From JBBSIN01 sp038232055 (GTDB taxonomy: Bacteria; Actinomycetota; Actinomycetes; JADGOV01), in assembly GCA_038232055.1 (NCBI GenBank), contig JBBSIN010000008.1:1-50154 (forward strand): 50,154 nucleotides of DNA. The letters are read 5' to 3'. Positions 42,035-50,154 of this stretch are shown here, in pieces. The notes under the pieces were generated by a model, which worked only from the letters and a program-made list of their open reading frames with translations, searched no databases and was not told where the DNA came from. A program made the translations under genes and the position numbers. Each line of letters begins with the position of its first letter. Position 1 is the first letter of the stretch.

Positions 42035-42970
42035 TCAGTCGGGAGCCCGTCCGTTGCGAGCTTGGAACATCCAGCGCTGCACCTGCAGCGTCACCGCGCC
42101 GGCCGCCACGATCGTGCCGAGGTTGACGCCGAGCTGGATGGCCGAGCCGCGGGCCTGCTGGCCGTCGGCAAAGGCGACAGCCAACGCGATATTGCCGGCC
42201 GCGGGCACCGTGGTCACTGACACGAGAACGCCCACCAGCGCTCCGGACTTCGCGGCAGTGAGCGAGAGCATCCCTGCGACGCCGGCAACGAACGCGACGA
42301 AGAACGAGAACCAGTCAGGGCGGGCGATGAACGAGGTCAGCGGTCGTTCGGCGTCCAACATGGCGGGCGTGACGAAGCCCGCGGCCTGGGCGAGCAGCGC
42401 CGCTCCGTACGTGAGGGCGATGGCCGCGGGGAAACCCACCGCAAGGGCCGTGAGCGACCGCAGGGCGAACGACCGGCGACGCTGCACGAGCGCGACGCAG
42501 AGCGCAGCGAGCGGACCGAACTCCGGCCCAACGACCATGGCCCCGACGATGAGGATCGGGTTGTCGTGCACGATGCCGATCGCCGCGATCAGCGTCGCGA
42601 TGACGAGGAACGCGACGAACGACGCGCTCAGCGTCGCCTCCTCCGAGGTCCGTGTCTCCACCTCCTCCCACACCACTGCGTCCGCCGAGCTGCCCGGAGC
42701 ATCCCGCTCGGCCCGGCGGGCCGCGTCGGACAGCGCGGCGTCGACCTCCGATACGGTGACGCCGCCGGTGTGCTCTATCCCGAGCTGGCGCAGCTGGGTC
42801 AGTAGCTCGCTCGCAGCCTCCCGCGCCACGTCGCAGAGCAGCAGGTCACCCGCCGGCTCTCGTGCCGCTCCGCGCAGCACGGCCACGTGAGCGACTCCCG
42901 GCGTGTCGCGTAGGACGGCGTACGCCGCGTCGAAGGCCTCGGTCGGCGCGATCACTCGCACATGCAGCAT
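42035..42970 (-). CDS. DUF389 family membrane protein
   Basis: A 311-residue protein. The first 110 residues form a soluble domain (MLHVRVIAPTEAFDAAYAVL ...), and the rest holds about six hydrophobic helices with the family motif DNPILIVGAMVVGPEFGPL. Function is unknown; DUF389 proteins are predicted transporters or channels. GGAAGGAA lies upstream of the ATG. It is divergent from glmS with only 38 bp between the start codons. Confidence 0.88.
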   Translation of the reverse strand: MLHVRVIAPTEAFDAAYAVLRDTPGVAHVAVLRGAAREPAGDLLLCDVAREAASELLTQLRQLGIEHTGGVTVSEVDAALSDAARRAERDAPGSSADAVVWEEVETRTSEEATLSASFVAFLVIATLIAAIGIVHDNPILIVGAMVVGPEFGPLAALCVALVQRRRSFALRSLTALAVGFPAAIALTYGAALLAQAAGFVTPAMLDAERPLTSFIARPDWFSFFVAFVAGVAGMLSLTAAKSGALVGVLVSVTTVPAAGNIALAVAFADGQQARGSAIQLGVNLGTIVAAGAVTLQVQRWMFQARNGRAPD

Positions 42971-42995
42971 GGCGTTCCTTCCGTCCCAGGGCGGA

Positions 42996-43001
42996 TACCC
43001 T
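42996..43001 (+). promoter_or_regulatory. Possible -10 box of a leaderless glmS transcript
   Basis: TACCCT (TAnnnT) ends seven bases before the glmS ATG, the position expected if transcription starts at the A of the start codon. No Shine-Dalgarno and no good -35 are visible in the 38-bp gap. Confidence 0.35.
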
Positions 43002-43008
43002 CGGTGCT

Positions 43009-44850
43009 ATGTGCGGCATCGTCGGCTACGTGGGCAGCAAGCCCGCGCTCGAGGTGGTGATGGAGGGTCTACGGCGCCTGGAGTACCGCGGTTACGACAG
43101 TGCTGGCGTGGCGATCCTCGACGGCGAGCTGGTGATCGAGAAGCGGGCCGGGAAGCTGCCGAACCTGGAGAAGGCGCTTGGCGAGGAGCCCATGCCAGGT
43201 ACGACGGGCATGGGACACACCCGTTGGGCCACCCACGGTGCACCGACCGATCGCAACGCACACCCCCACCTGTCCTGCGACGGTGCGGTCGCGGTGATCC
43301 ACAACGGCATCATCGAGAACTTCGCGCCGCTTCGCGACGCCCTCGAGAAGCGCGGCCATCGGCTGGCCAGCGACACCGACACCGAGGTCGTCGCCCACCT
43401 GCTCGAGGAGCGTTGGGACGACGAGGCGCACGACCTTGCCGCCGCGATGCGGTCGGTGTGCCGCGAGCTGGAGGGCGCGTTCACGCTGGTCGCCGTGCAC
43501 CGGGACGCGCCGGACGCCGTCGTCGGGGCCCGGCGGAACTCTCCGCTCGTCGTCGGGCGAGGTGCCGGCGAGAACTTCTTGGCTAGCGACGTGGCGGCTT
43601 TCATCGCGCACACCCGCGACGCCGTCGAGCTCGGGCAGGATCAGGTCGTCGAGCTCCGGCGCGACGGCTACGACGTCACCGACTTCACCGGCCGGCCGGC
43701 GGCTGTATCGGAGTACCGCGTCGACTGGGACCTCTCGGCGGCCGAGAAGGGCGGCTACCCGTTCTTCATGCTCAAGGAAATCGCCGAGCAGCCTGCAGCG
43801 GTGGCGGACACCCTGCGCGGTCGGCTAGGCGCGGACGGCCAGATCGTGCTCGACGAGGTCCGGCTCTCCGACGAGGACCTGCGCGACGTCGACAAGGTCT
43901 TCATCGTCGCGTGCGGTTCGGCGTTCTACGCCGGGCTCATCGCGAAGTACGCCATCGAGCACTGGACGCGGCTGCCCTGTGAGGTCGAGATCGCCTCGGA
44001 GTTCCGTTACCGCGACCCGGTGCTCGACCGGCACACGCTCGTCGTCGCGATCAGCCAGAGCGGGGAGACGCTCGACACGCTCATGGCGGTCAAGCACGCG
44101 CGCGAGCAGGGCGCCAAGGTGCTGGCGATCTGCAACACCAACGGCGCGACCATCCCCCGCGAGTCCGATGCCGTGCTCTACACCCGGGCCGGGCCCGAGG
44201 TCTGCGTGCTCGCGACGAAGACCTTCCTCACCCAGATCACTGCGACGTACCTCGTCGCGTTGATGCTGGCCCGGGTTCGCGGCGTCAAGTGGGGCGACGA
44301 GGTCGCGGCGGTAATCAGTGATCTGGAGCGGATGCCGGCGCTCGTCGAGCGGGTGCTGTCGACGATGGAGCCGGTCCGAAAGCTCGCCCGCGAGCTGGTC
44401 GACGCCAAGGCGGTGCTCTTCCTCGGCCGCCACGTCGGCTACCCGGTCGCTCTCGAGGGCGCGCTCAAGCTCAAGGAAGTCGCGTACATGCACGCCGAAG
44501 GCTTCGCTGCGGGCGAGCTGAAGCACGGCCCGATCGCGCTGGTGGAGCCGGGCCTGCCGGTCGTCGTCGTGGTACCCCCGCGTGGGCGCGGGTCGCTGCA
44601 CGACAAGGTCATCTCCAACATCCAGGAGGTGCGGGCCCGGGGGGCACGCACCATCGTCATCGCCGAGGAGGGTGACGACGCCGTCGCGCCGTACGCCGAC
44701 GAGCTCATCCGGGTACCGCTAACACCGACACTGCTGGCGCCGCTCGTGACGGTCGTGCCCCTGCAGGTCTTCGCCTGCGAGCTCGCGCAGGCGCGCGGCC
44801 TCGACGTCGACCAGCCGCGCAACCTTGCCAAGTCCGTCACGGTCGAGTAG
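43009..44850 (+). CDS. glmS: Glutamine-fructose-6-phosphate aminotransferase
   Basis: A 613-residue enzyme that makes glucosamine-6-P from fructose-6-P and glutamine. Cys2 is the amidotransferase nucleophile (MCGIVGYVG), and the glutaminase domain runs to about residue 225. Two SIS domains follow (VACGSAFYAGLIAKY; ISQSGETLDTLMA; LFLGRHVGYPVALEGALKLKE), ending in the catalytic C-terminal tail DQPRNLAKSVTVE. The start codon is fixed by the nucleophilic Cys; the frame upstream is a shadow. Confidence 0.98.
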   Translation: MCGIVGYVGSKPALEVVMEGLRRLEYRGYDSAGVAILDGELVIEKRAGKLPNLEKALGEEPMPGTTGMGHTRWATHGAPTDRNAHPHLSCDGAVAVIHNGIIENFAPLRDALEKRGHRLASDTDTEVVAHLLEERWDDEAHDLAAAMRSVCRELEGAFTLVAVHRDAPDAVVGARRNSPLVVGRGAGENFLASDVAAFIAHTRDAVELGQDQVVELRRDGYDVTDFTGRPAAVSEYRVDWDLSAAEKGGYPFFMLKEIAEQPAAVADTLRGRLGADGQIVLDEVRLSDEDLRDVDKVFIVACGSAFYAGLIAKYAIEHWTRLPCEVEIASEFRYRDPVLDRHTLVVAISQSGETLDTLMAVKHAREQGAKVLAICNTNGATIPRESDAVLYTRAGPEVCVLATKTFLTQITATYLVALMLARVRGVKWGDEVAAVISDLERMPALVERVLSTMEPVRKLARELVDAKAVLFLGRHVGYPVALEGALKLKEVAYMHAEGFAAGELKHGPIALVEPGLPVVVVVPPRGRGSLHDKVISNIQEVRARGARTIVIAEEGDDAVAPYADELIRVPLTPTLLAPLVTVVPLQVFACELAQARGLDVDQPRNLAKSVTVE

Positions 44851-44867
44851 CCGCCGGCGTACGGCGG
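44851..44867 (+). terminator. Small hairpin after glmS
   Basis: CCGCCG/CGGCGG pairs over 6 bp around GCGTA directly after the glmS stop codon. It is short and has no U tract, so termination there is doubtful. Confidence 0.3.
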
Positions 44868-44920
44868 ACGCTGGTGTTCCGCCGAGAGGGCCCGTCCCCG
44901 GAGCGTGACACGCTGGTGCG

Positions 44921-45274
44921 GTGGCGGTCGTCGGGATCGGCGTGGACGTCGTCGACGTACGCCGGTTCGCCCTGGTGTTGCAGCGCACCCCACGGCTCCG
45001 CGACCGGCTCTTCACGCCCGCCGAGGCCGCGCTGCCCGTCGCCTCGCTCGCCGCTCGGTTCGCCGCCAAGGAGGCTCTCGCCAAGGCGCTCGGCGTGCCG
45101 CGCGGCATGCGCTGGCACGATGTCGAGGTGGTGTGCGACGACTCGGGCAGTCCCCGCCTGCGCTTGACTCGCACTGTGGCAGCGGCGGGTGAGCGAGCCG
45201 GCGTACGCCGCTGGCACCTCTCCCTCAGCCACGACGGCGGGCTGGCGGTGGCGATGGTGGTGGGTGAGGCGTGA
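44921..45274 (+). CDS. acpS: Holo-[acyl-carrier-protein] synthase
   Basis: A 117-residue phosphopantetheinyl transferase of the AcpS type. GIGVDVVDVRRF carries the metal-binding Asp, and ARFAAKEALAKAL the conserved Glu/Lys motif. It transfers phosphopantetheine to acyl carrier protein. GTG start; it overlaps nnr by GTGA and starts the run of overlapping genes to tsaE. Confidence 0.96.
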   Translation: MAVVGIGVDVVDVRRFALVLQRTPRLRDRLFTPAEAALPVASLAARFAAKEALAKALGVPRGMRWHDVEVVCDDSGSPRLRLTRTVAAAGERAGVRRWHLSLSHDGGLAVAMVVGEA

Positions 45275-46731
45275 GACCGGTGCACGCCGTCGAGCAGGTG
45301 CGCGCGGCGGAGCGCGTGCTGATGGCGGGGCTTGCGGACGGCGCGCTGATGCAGCGAGCCGCGGCCGGACTCGCCCGCCGCTGCGCGGCGCTGCTCGGCA
45401 CTGCCTACGGCTCCCGCGTGGCGCTGCTCGTTGGCACCGGGGACAACGGCGGCGACGCCCTCTACGCCGGCGCCCGGCTGGCCAGGCGAGGGGCCCGCGT
45501 GGACGCGATCCCGGTAGCCGACGCGATGCACCAGGGCGGTCTCGAAGCCCTGCTGGCGGCCGGCGGACGCGTCGGGGGCGACGCCCTTGCGCTGCTCGAG
45601 CGCGCCGACCTGGTCGTCGACGGCATCCTTGGTATCGGCGGGCGTGGGGGGTTGCGGCCGGCAGCCGCCCGGCTCGCGGCTGCCGCCTCAGCAAGCAGCG
45701 CGGTCGTGGTCGCCGTCGACGTGCCGAGTGGCGTCGACGCGGATAGCGGCCGGGTCGACGGCGACGCTGTCCACGCCGACGTCACGGTCACCTTCGGGAC
45801 CCGCAAGCCGGGGCTCGTGGTCTCACCGGGTGCGTCCTACGCCGGGTTCGTGGAGTGCGTCGATCTCGGCCTGGAACTGCCGCCGGCCGAGCTGGAGATC
45901 CTCGATGCCGACGACGTCGCGGCGCGGCTGCGGGTGCCGGCGGCCGAGTCCAGCAAATACACCCGCGGCGTCGTGGGCGTCGTGGCGGGCAGCGAGACCT
46001 ATCCCGGCGCCGCAGTGCTGGCGACCGGCGGCGCGGTGCGGGCAGGGGCCGGGATGGTCCGGTACGTCGGCCAAGGGCGGCCGGCCGAGCTGGTCCGCTA
46101 CCGCTGGCCGGAGGCGGTCGTCACGGTCGTCGAGCCCGGCGACGGCGCCGGCGTACTCGACGCTGGGCGGGTGCAGGCGTGGGTCGTCGGGCCGGGCCTC
46201 GGGACCGCTGCAGACGCGGAGGCGGTCGTCGAGGCCGTGCTCGGCGTCGACCTGCCGGTGCTCGTCGACGCCGACGGGCTGAGCGTCCTGGCGCGTCGTA
46301 CGGATCTGCTCGCCAGGCGTACGGCGCCGACGCTGCTCACCCCGCACGCCGGCGAGTTCGCCCGGTTGATGGCCACCGACGCGGAGGCGGTCGAGGGCGA
46401 CCGGCTGGCGTGGGCGCGACGCGCGGCCGCCGAGCTTGGGGCGACCGTGCTGCTCAAGGGCACGACGACGGTCGTCGCCGACCCCAGCGGACGGGCGCGG
46501 GTCAATCCGACCGGCACGCCGTGGCTCGCGACCGCGGGCAGTGGCGACGTGCTCTCCGGCGCCTGCGGGGCGCTGATCGCGGGCGGGCTGTCGTCGTTCG
46601 AGGCCGGCTCGTGCGGCGCCTACCTGCACGGCCTCGCCGGTCAGCTGGCGGCGGGCCGACCGGCCGCGCCGATCGTCGCCGACGACATCGTGTCCCGGTG
46701 GGCGACGGCGGTTTCCGTCGTACGCTCCTGA
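45271..46731 (+). CDS. nnr: Bifunctional NAD(P)H-hydrate epimerase/dehydratase
   Basis: A 486-residue fusion that repairs damaged NAD(P)H hydrates. The N-terminal epimerase domain (YjeF_N, residues 1 to about 220) shows GTGDNGGDALYAGARLA and VDVPSGVDADSG. The C-terminal ADP-dependent dehydratase (YjeF_C) shows KYTRGVVGVVAGSETYPGA, VGPGLG, LTPHAGEFARL and the nucleotide-site motif TAGSGDVLSG. GTG start overlapping acpS. Confidence 0.96.
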   Translation: MRPVHAVEQVRAAERVLMAGLADGALMQRAAAGLARRCAALLGTAYGSRVALLVGTGDNGGDALYAGARLARRGARVDAIPVADAMHQGGLEALLAAGGRVGGDALALLERADLVVDGILGIGGRGGLRPAAARLAAAASASSAVVVAVDVPSGVDADSGRVDGDAVHADVTVTFGTRKPGLVVSPGASYAGFVECVDLGLELPPAELEILDADDVAARLRVPAAESSKYTRGVVGVVAGSETYPGAAVLATGGAVRAGAGMVRYVGQGRPAELVRYRWPEAVVTVVEPGDGAGVLDAGRVQAWVVGPGLGTAADAEAVVEAVLGVDLPVLVDADGLSVLARRTDLLARRTAPTLLTPHAGEFARLMATDAEAVEGDRLAWARRAAAELGATVLLKGTTTVVADPSGRARVNPTGTPWLATAGSGDVLSGACGALIAGGLSSFEAGSCGAYLHGLAGQLAAGRPAAPIVADDIVSRWATAVSVVRS

Positions 46732-46745
46732 CACACTCGGGAATC

Positions 46746-47873
46746 GTGATCGCCGAGTGCCGCGTCGACCTCGACGCCATCCGGGCCAACGTCTCGACGC
46801 TCGCCGACCGAGCCCACGGCGCCGGAGTCATGGCCGTCGTCAAGGCCGATGGTTACGGCCACGGCATGCTGCCCGTCGCCCGCGCCGCGATCGAGGGCGG
46901 CGCGACATGGCTCGGCGTTGCCGCGCTCGCGGAGGCGTTCGAGCTGCGGGCGGGCGGCGTTACGGTGCCCACGCTGGCGTGGCTGCTCGCGCCGGGCGAG
47001 CCGGTGGTCGAAGCCATCCGGCGGGACGTCGACATCGGTGTGTATGCCGAGTGGGGGCTCGCGGAGGCCGCCGGGGCAGCGCTGGTCGCCGGCAGACCGG
47101 CTCGCGTGCACCTCAAGGTCGACACCGGGCTGAGCAGAGGCGGCGCCGGCCCGGCCGACTGGCCCGCGCTGGTCGACGCGGCCGCAAAGGCGGAGGCCGA
47201 TGGCCTTGTACAGGTGGTCGGGGTGTGGTCGCACTTCGCCTACGCCGACGCGCCCGGTCACCAAACGATCGCCCGGCAGGTCGAGCGGTTCCGCGCTGCG
47301 GTCGAGGTCGCCGAGCGGGCCGGGCTCCGTCCGCAGGTGCGTCACCTGGCCAACTCGGCCGCGACACTGACCCTGCCGGAGGCCCACTTCGACCTCGTCC
47401 GGCCGGGCATCGCGATCTACGGAATCTCACCGGGGCCCGACGTCGGCACGCCGGCCGAGCTGGGCCTTCGGCCGGCGATGACACTCGCGGGTCGCGTCGC
47501 CCTGGTCAAGCGGTTGCCGGCCGGGTCCGGGGTCTCCTACGGCCACCGTTACACCACAACGGCGCAGACCAGCGTCGCGCTCGTTCCGCTGGGCTACGCC
47601 GACGGGGTGCCGCGGGCCGCGACCAACGTGGGGGAGGTGCTGCTCGGGGCGCGGCGTCGGCGCGTCGCCGGAACGGTCTGCATGGACCAGTTCCTCGTCG
47701 ATGTGGGCGACGATCCGGTCTCAGCCGGCGACGAGGTTCTGCTCTTCGGGCCGGGGGATGCCGGCGAGCCGACGGCCCAGGACTGGGCCGCCGCGGTGGG
47801 CACCATCGGCTACGAGATCGTCACCCGTATCGGGCCGCGCGTACCGCGGGTCTATCGCGGCGCACGGCCGTGA
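46746..47873 (+). CDS. alr: Alanine racemase
   Basis: A 375-residue PLP enzyme that makes D-alanine for peptidoglycan. The PLP lysine is K33 in AVVKADGYGHG, and the second catalytic residue is Y265 in GVSYGHRY. GTG start at 46746, 14 nt after nnr; the frame open upstream is a shadow of nnr. Only CGGGAA precedes the start, so initiation is probably coupled. It overlaps the next gene by GTGA. Confidence 0.97.
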   Translation: MIAECRVDLDAIRANVSTLADRAHGAGVMAVVKADGYGHGMLPVARAAIEGGATWLGVAALAEAFELRAGGVTVPTLAWLLAPGEPVVEAIRRDVDIGVYAEWGLAEAAGAALVAGRPARVHLKVDTGLSRGGAGPADWPALVDAAAKAEADGLVQVVGVWSHFAYADAPGHQTIARQVERFRAAVEVAERAGLRPQVRHLANSAATLTLPEAHFDLVRPGIAIYGISPGPDVGTPAELGLRPAMTLAGRVALVKRLPAGSGVSYGHRYTTTAQTSVALVPLGYADGVPRAATNVGEVLLGARRRRVAGTVCMDQFLVDVGDDPVSAGDEVLLFGPGDAGEPTAQDWAAAVGTIGYEIVTRIGPRVPRVYRGARP

Positions 47874-48913
47874 TCGGTCGGCGTACGGCGGGCCTCGCCG
47901 CGGCTGCGGTCGGCCTGGCGGCCGCCGGTGTGGGCGCGGGCATCTCGCTGCGTCAGCGGCTGGTCGTCGCCCCGGCCGGGTCGGCGAGGACCGACGAACC
48001 GCTGCCGGGTCTGCTCGGTGACCTGCCGGGGCAGGCGAGGACCGTGTGGACCGCTGACGGCGTGCCGCTCTCGGTGGTGCAGGCCGGCCTCGGAGACCTG
48101 ACGGTCGTGCTGGTCCACGGATACTGCGTCGACCGACGCTCCTGGCACTACCAATGGGCCGCCTTGGCCGGCCGAGCGCGGGTCCTCGCCTACGACCAGC
48201 GAAGCCATGGCCGGTCCGGCCGCAGTCCGGCCGGCCACGCCGCCATGGACCAGCTCGGCCGCGACCTGTTCGCGGTGCTTGAGTCGGCCGTGCCGGACGG
48301 TCCGATCGTTCTCGTCGGGCACTCGATGGGCGGGATGACCGTGATGGCGCTGGCCGAGCAGCGCCCCGAGCTCTTCGGCGACCGAGTTGTCGGCGTCGCG
48401 CTCCTCGCGACCTCGGCCGGCAAGCTCACCGTGGTGACGCTGGGGCTGCCAGCCGGCGTTGGGCCGGCAACCCGGCGCATCCTCCCCTGGGCGGTGTCCA
48501 CGCTGAACCGCCGCGCCCAGCTCGTCGACCTGAGCCGGCGGATGGGCGTGGACATCGCCCGGTGGGTTACGAAGCGCTACGCCTATCGCTCGGCCGTCCC
48601 GCCAGAACGGGTCACGTTGGTGACTGACATGATCGGCGGTACGCCGTTCGAGGTCATCGCCGACTTCTTCCCGGCGTTCGCCGACCACGACAAGCTGGCG
48701 GCGCTGGAGATCCTCGGCAAGGTGAGGACGCTCGTCGTCGTCGGTGACGGCGACCTCGTCACGCCAACCGACCACAGCCGGGAGATCGCCGGTGCGGTCC
48801 CGGGGGCCGAGCTGTTGGTCGTGCCCAGGGCCGGTCACATGGTCATGCTCGAGCACCCAGGCGTCCTAAACGCCCGCCTCGACGCGCTCCTCGACGAGGT
48901 GTGGCCGCCGTGA
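47870..48913 (+). CDS. Alpha/beta-fold hydrolase
   Basis: A 347-residue protein. An N-terminal hydrophobic helix (AAAAVGLAAAGVGAGISL, residues 9-26) may anchor it in the membrane. The hydrolase domain has the oxyanion region VHGYC, nucleophile S152 in GHSMGG, an acidic residue in GDGDLVTP and His in RAGHMVML. The substrate is unknown. An alpha/beta hydrolase in this place, between alr and tsaE, is common in actinobacteria. GTG start overlapping the alr stop. Confidence 0.9.
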   Translation: MIGRRTAGLAAAAVGLAAAGVGAGISLRQRLVVAPAGSARTDEPLPGLLGDLPGQARTVWTADGVPLSVVQAGLGDLTVVLVHGYCVDRRSWHYQWAALAGRARVLAYDQRSHGRSGRSPAGHAAMDQLGRDLFAVLESAVPDGPIVLVGHSMGGMTVMALAEQRPELFGDRVVGVALLATSAGKLTVVTLGLPAGVGPATRRILPWAVSTLNRRAQLVDLSRRMGVDIARWVTKRYAYRSAVPPERVTLVTDMIGGTPFEVIADFFPAFADHDKLAALEILGKVRTLVVVGDGDLVTPTDHSREIAGAVPGAELLVVPRAGHMVMLEHPGVLNARLDALLDEVWPP

Positions 48914-49467
48914 GCCAGACCTACGGCGCGCTGGCCGCGCGGATGTCCGAATGTACGGCCTGTCCGCTCGCGGCGGCCCGGACGACGGTCGTCGTGGGGT
49001 CCGGCCCGGTACCGGCCGACCTCCTGCTCCTCGGCGAGGCGCCCGGCGTCCAGGAGGATGCCACTGGCGTGCCGTTCGTCGGGCGGGCCGGGCAGCTGCT
49101 CGACCGACTGCTCGACGAGGCGCGGCTGGCGCGACCCACCGTCGCGGTGACCAACGTCGTGAAGTGCCGGCCGCCGGGCAACCGGCCCCCAACTCGAGCC
49201 GAGGTCGCCACCTGCCGGGGATGGCTGGTGGCGCAGCTGGCGGAGATCCGGCCGCGGGTCGTGGTGACGTTGGGCGGCACGGCGACGGCGTGGATGCTGG
49301 GGCGCGGGCTGCGGCTCGCCGACGTACGAGGTCGGGGGCACGAGCTCGACGGGCGGACCGTCGTACCGACCTACCACCCGTCGGCTGCGCTTCGCTTCGG
49401 TCCGCAGGGGGAGCCGATGGCTGCCTTACGCGCCGACCTCGTCCTCGCGGCGGGGCTGGTCTCGTGA
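48910..49467 (+). CDS. Uracil-DNA glycosylase, family 4 (iron-sulfur type)
   Basis: A 185-residue protein. Four cysteines (C15, C18, C86, C102) form the 4Fe-4S site of family 4/5 glycosylases. Motif A is GEAPGVQEDATGVPFVG, and the second motif YHPSAALR contains H156. It removes uracil from DNA. I chose GTG 48910 (GTGA overlap, GAGGTG upstream); GTG 48901 would add three residues. It lies between the hydrolase and tsaE. Confidence 0.93.
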   Translation: MSQTYGALAARMSECTACPLAAARTTVVVGSGPVPADLLLLGEAPGVQEDATGVPFVGRAGQLLDRLLDEARLARPTVAVTNVVKCRPPGNRPPTRAEVATCRGWLVAQLAEIRPRVVVTLGGTATAWMLGRGLRLADVRGRGHELDGRTVVPTYHPSAALRFGPQGEPMAALRADLVLAAGLVS

Positions 49468-49955
49468 AGGTTGCCTCCGCCGACGCGATGCGGCAACTCG
49501 GCCGCCGGCTGGGGCGCTTGCTCCGCGCCGGTGACCTGGTGCTGCTCACCGGTGGGCTCGGCGCCGGCAAGACCACGCTGGCGCAGGGCATTGGCGCTGG
49601 CATCGGCGTCCCTGGGCCGGTGCTGTCGCCGACGTTCGTCATCGCCAGGGTGCACCGCGGCGGCCGCCTCCCGCTCGTACACGTCGACGCCTACCGGCTC
49701 GGGTCGGTCGAGGAGCTGGACGATCTCGACCTCGACGCGTCGCTCGCCGACGCGGTGACCCTCGTCGAGTGGGGCGCCGGGATGGCCGAACGCCTGGCGT
49801 CCGACCGGCTGGAGGTACGCATCGACGTGCCGACCGAGGGAACCGACGCAGCGGAGGGCGTCGACCCGGCCGACGGAGCCGACGGGACACGTGAGGTGAC
49901 CTTCCTGCCCCATGGCGAGCGTTGGGCCGGCGTCCGCCTGCCGGCGCGGTCTTGA
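49464..49955 (+). CDS. tsaE: tRNA threonylcarbamoyladenosine biosynthesis ATPase TsaE
   Basis: A 163-residue P-loop protein with GGLGAGKTTLAQG (Walker A), SPTFVIARVH, HVDAYRLGS and LVEWG, all TsaE motifs. It assists TsaB-TsaD in making t6A37 in tRNAs. The C-terminal part has a short acidic insertion (TEGTDAAEGVDPADGADG). GTG start overlapping the glycosylase. The usual next genes tsaB, rimI and tsaD are not present; the next gene is on the opposite strand. Confidence 0.95.
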   Translation: MKVASADAMRQLGRRLGRLLRAGDLVLLTGGLGAGKTTLAQGIGAGIGVPGPVLSPTFVIARVHRGGRLPLVHVDAYRLGSVEELDDLDLDASLADAVTLVEWGAGMAERLASDRLEVRIDVPTEGTDAAEGVDPADGADGTREVTFLPHGERWAGVRLPARS

Positions 49956-49968
49956 CCCGCGTACCGGA

Positions 49969-49983
49969 TGCGCGACAGGCGCA
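49969..49983. terminator. Short hairpin between tsaE and the convergent gene
   Basis: TGCGC/GCGCA forms a 5-bp stem with a 5-nt loop in the 43-bp gap between two convergent genes. It is the only structure there and is weak. Confidence 0.25.
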
Positions 49984-49998
49984 CGCGAAAGTCATTTG

Positions 49999-50154
49999 TC
50001 AGATGAGGACCGGGAAGGTGTTCGCCCCGATGGGGAACCAGCCGGACCAGTCCGTGGAGCCTTGCTTGGCCGGCCAGTACGCCGACCAGATCTTGCCGTC
50101 GAGGCCGGGCACGAACAGGGTGACGGCGCCTTCGTCGGTGCGGCTGTGCACGGC
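49999..50154 (-). CDS. C-terminal end of a PLL-like beta-propeller protein (partial)
   Basis: The minus strand is open from the window edge to a TGA at 50001-49999, encoding the last 51 residues. The sequence TDEGAVTLFVPGLDGKIWSA and then WSGWFPIGANTFPVL resembles one blade and the last strand of PLL-type lectin propellers, in which a unit of about 45-50 residues repeats. Such proteins are often secreted or attached to glycosidases and bind sugars. The rest of the gene is outside the window, so neither its catalytic part nor its export can be judged. Confidence 0.55.
   Translation of the reverse strand, partial: AVHSRTDEGAVTLFVPGLDGKIWSAYWPAKQGSTDWSGWFPIGANTFPVLI

Overview
The window is about 50 kb of a high-GC chromosome that reads as Actinomycetota. 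The gene order rpoC / rpsL-rpsG-fusA-tuf / the S10-spc-alpha ribosomal block with adk-map-DUF1707-infA / rplM-rpsI-glmM / glmS-acpS-nnr-alr-hydrolase-tsaE is typical of that phylum. So are the RpoA N-terminus (MLIAQRPTLTEE), the zinc-binding forms of S14, S4 and L36, frequent GTG starts and the many 1-4 base ATGA/GTGA gene overlaps. I cannot name a genus from the sequence; Frankia-like or Streptomyces-like relatives fit.

Layout. Bases 1-2475 hold the 3' two thirds of rpoC, followed by a convergent mug-type uracil-DNA glycosylase. Bases 3232-7712 are the str operon with its own promoter, ending at a strong hairpin. Bases 7833-17672 are the S10 and spc ribosomal clusters (rpsJ to rplO). Bases 17795-21453 carry secY, adk, map, a small DUF1707 membrane protein and infA, with a well-formed promoter in front of infA. 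Bases 21461-25985 are rpmJ (too short for usual ORF cut-offs), rpsM, rpsK, rpsD, rpoA (TTG start), rplQ and truA (apparently a CTG start). After an ABC-F protein, a small membrane protein and a secreted GH26-like enzyme come rplM-rpsI (own promoter) and glmM.

Bases 31773-41892 are the main accessory region: a minus-strand operon lacI - GH39-type glycosidase with an FN3-like domain - lipoprotein solute-binding protein - two permeases - two ATPases - secreted GH144/'glycoamylase'-like enzyme. Almost every junction overlaps. Two LacI-type palindromes overlap the promoter in front of lacI. It reads as a substrate-induced system that cuts a polysaccharide outside the cell, imports the oligosaccharide through an oligopeptide-class ABC transporter and finishes hydrolysis in the cytoplasm. 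The substrate is not known; a beta-1,2-glucan is one possibility from the GH144 resemblance.

Bases 42035-49955 return to housekeeping: a DUF389 membrane protein divergent from glmS, then acpS, bifunctional nnr, alr, an alpha/beta hydrolase, a family-4 uracil-DNA glycosylase and tsaE, with overlapping starts from acpS to tsaE except between nnr and alr. The usual tsaB-rimI-tsaD continuation is absent. A convergent gene ending in a PLL-like beta-propeller sequence runs off the right edge.

The most unusual observations are the double-operator glycosidase/transporter operon, in-frame DNA tandem repeats in the tails of ribosomal proteins S9 and L17, the non-canonical truA start, and a series of hairpins between ribosomal protein genes. 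No tRNA, rRNA, CRISPR array, transposase or phage gene was seen.
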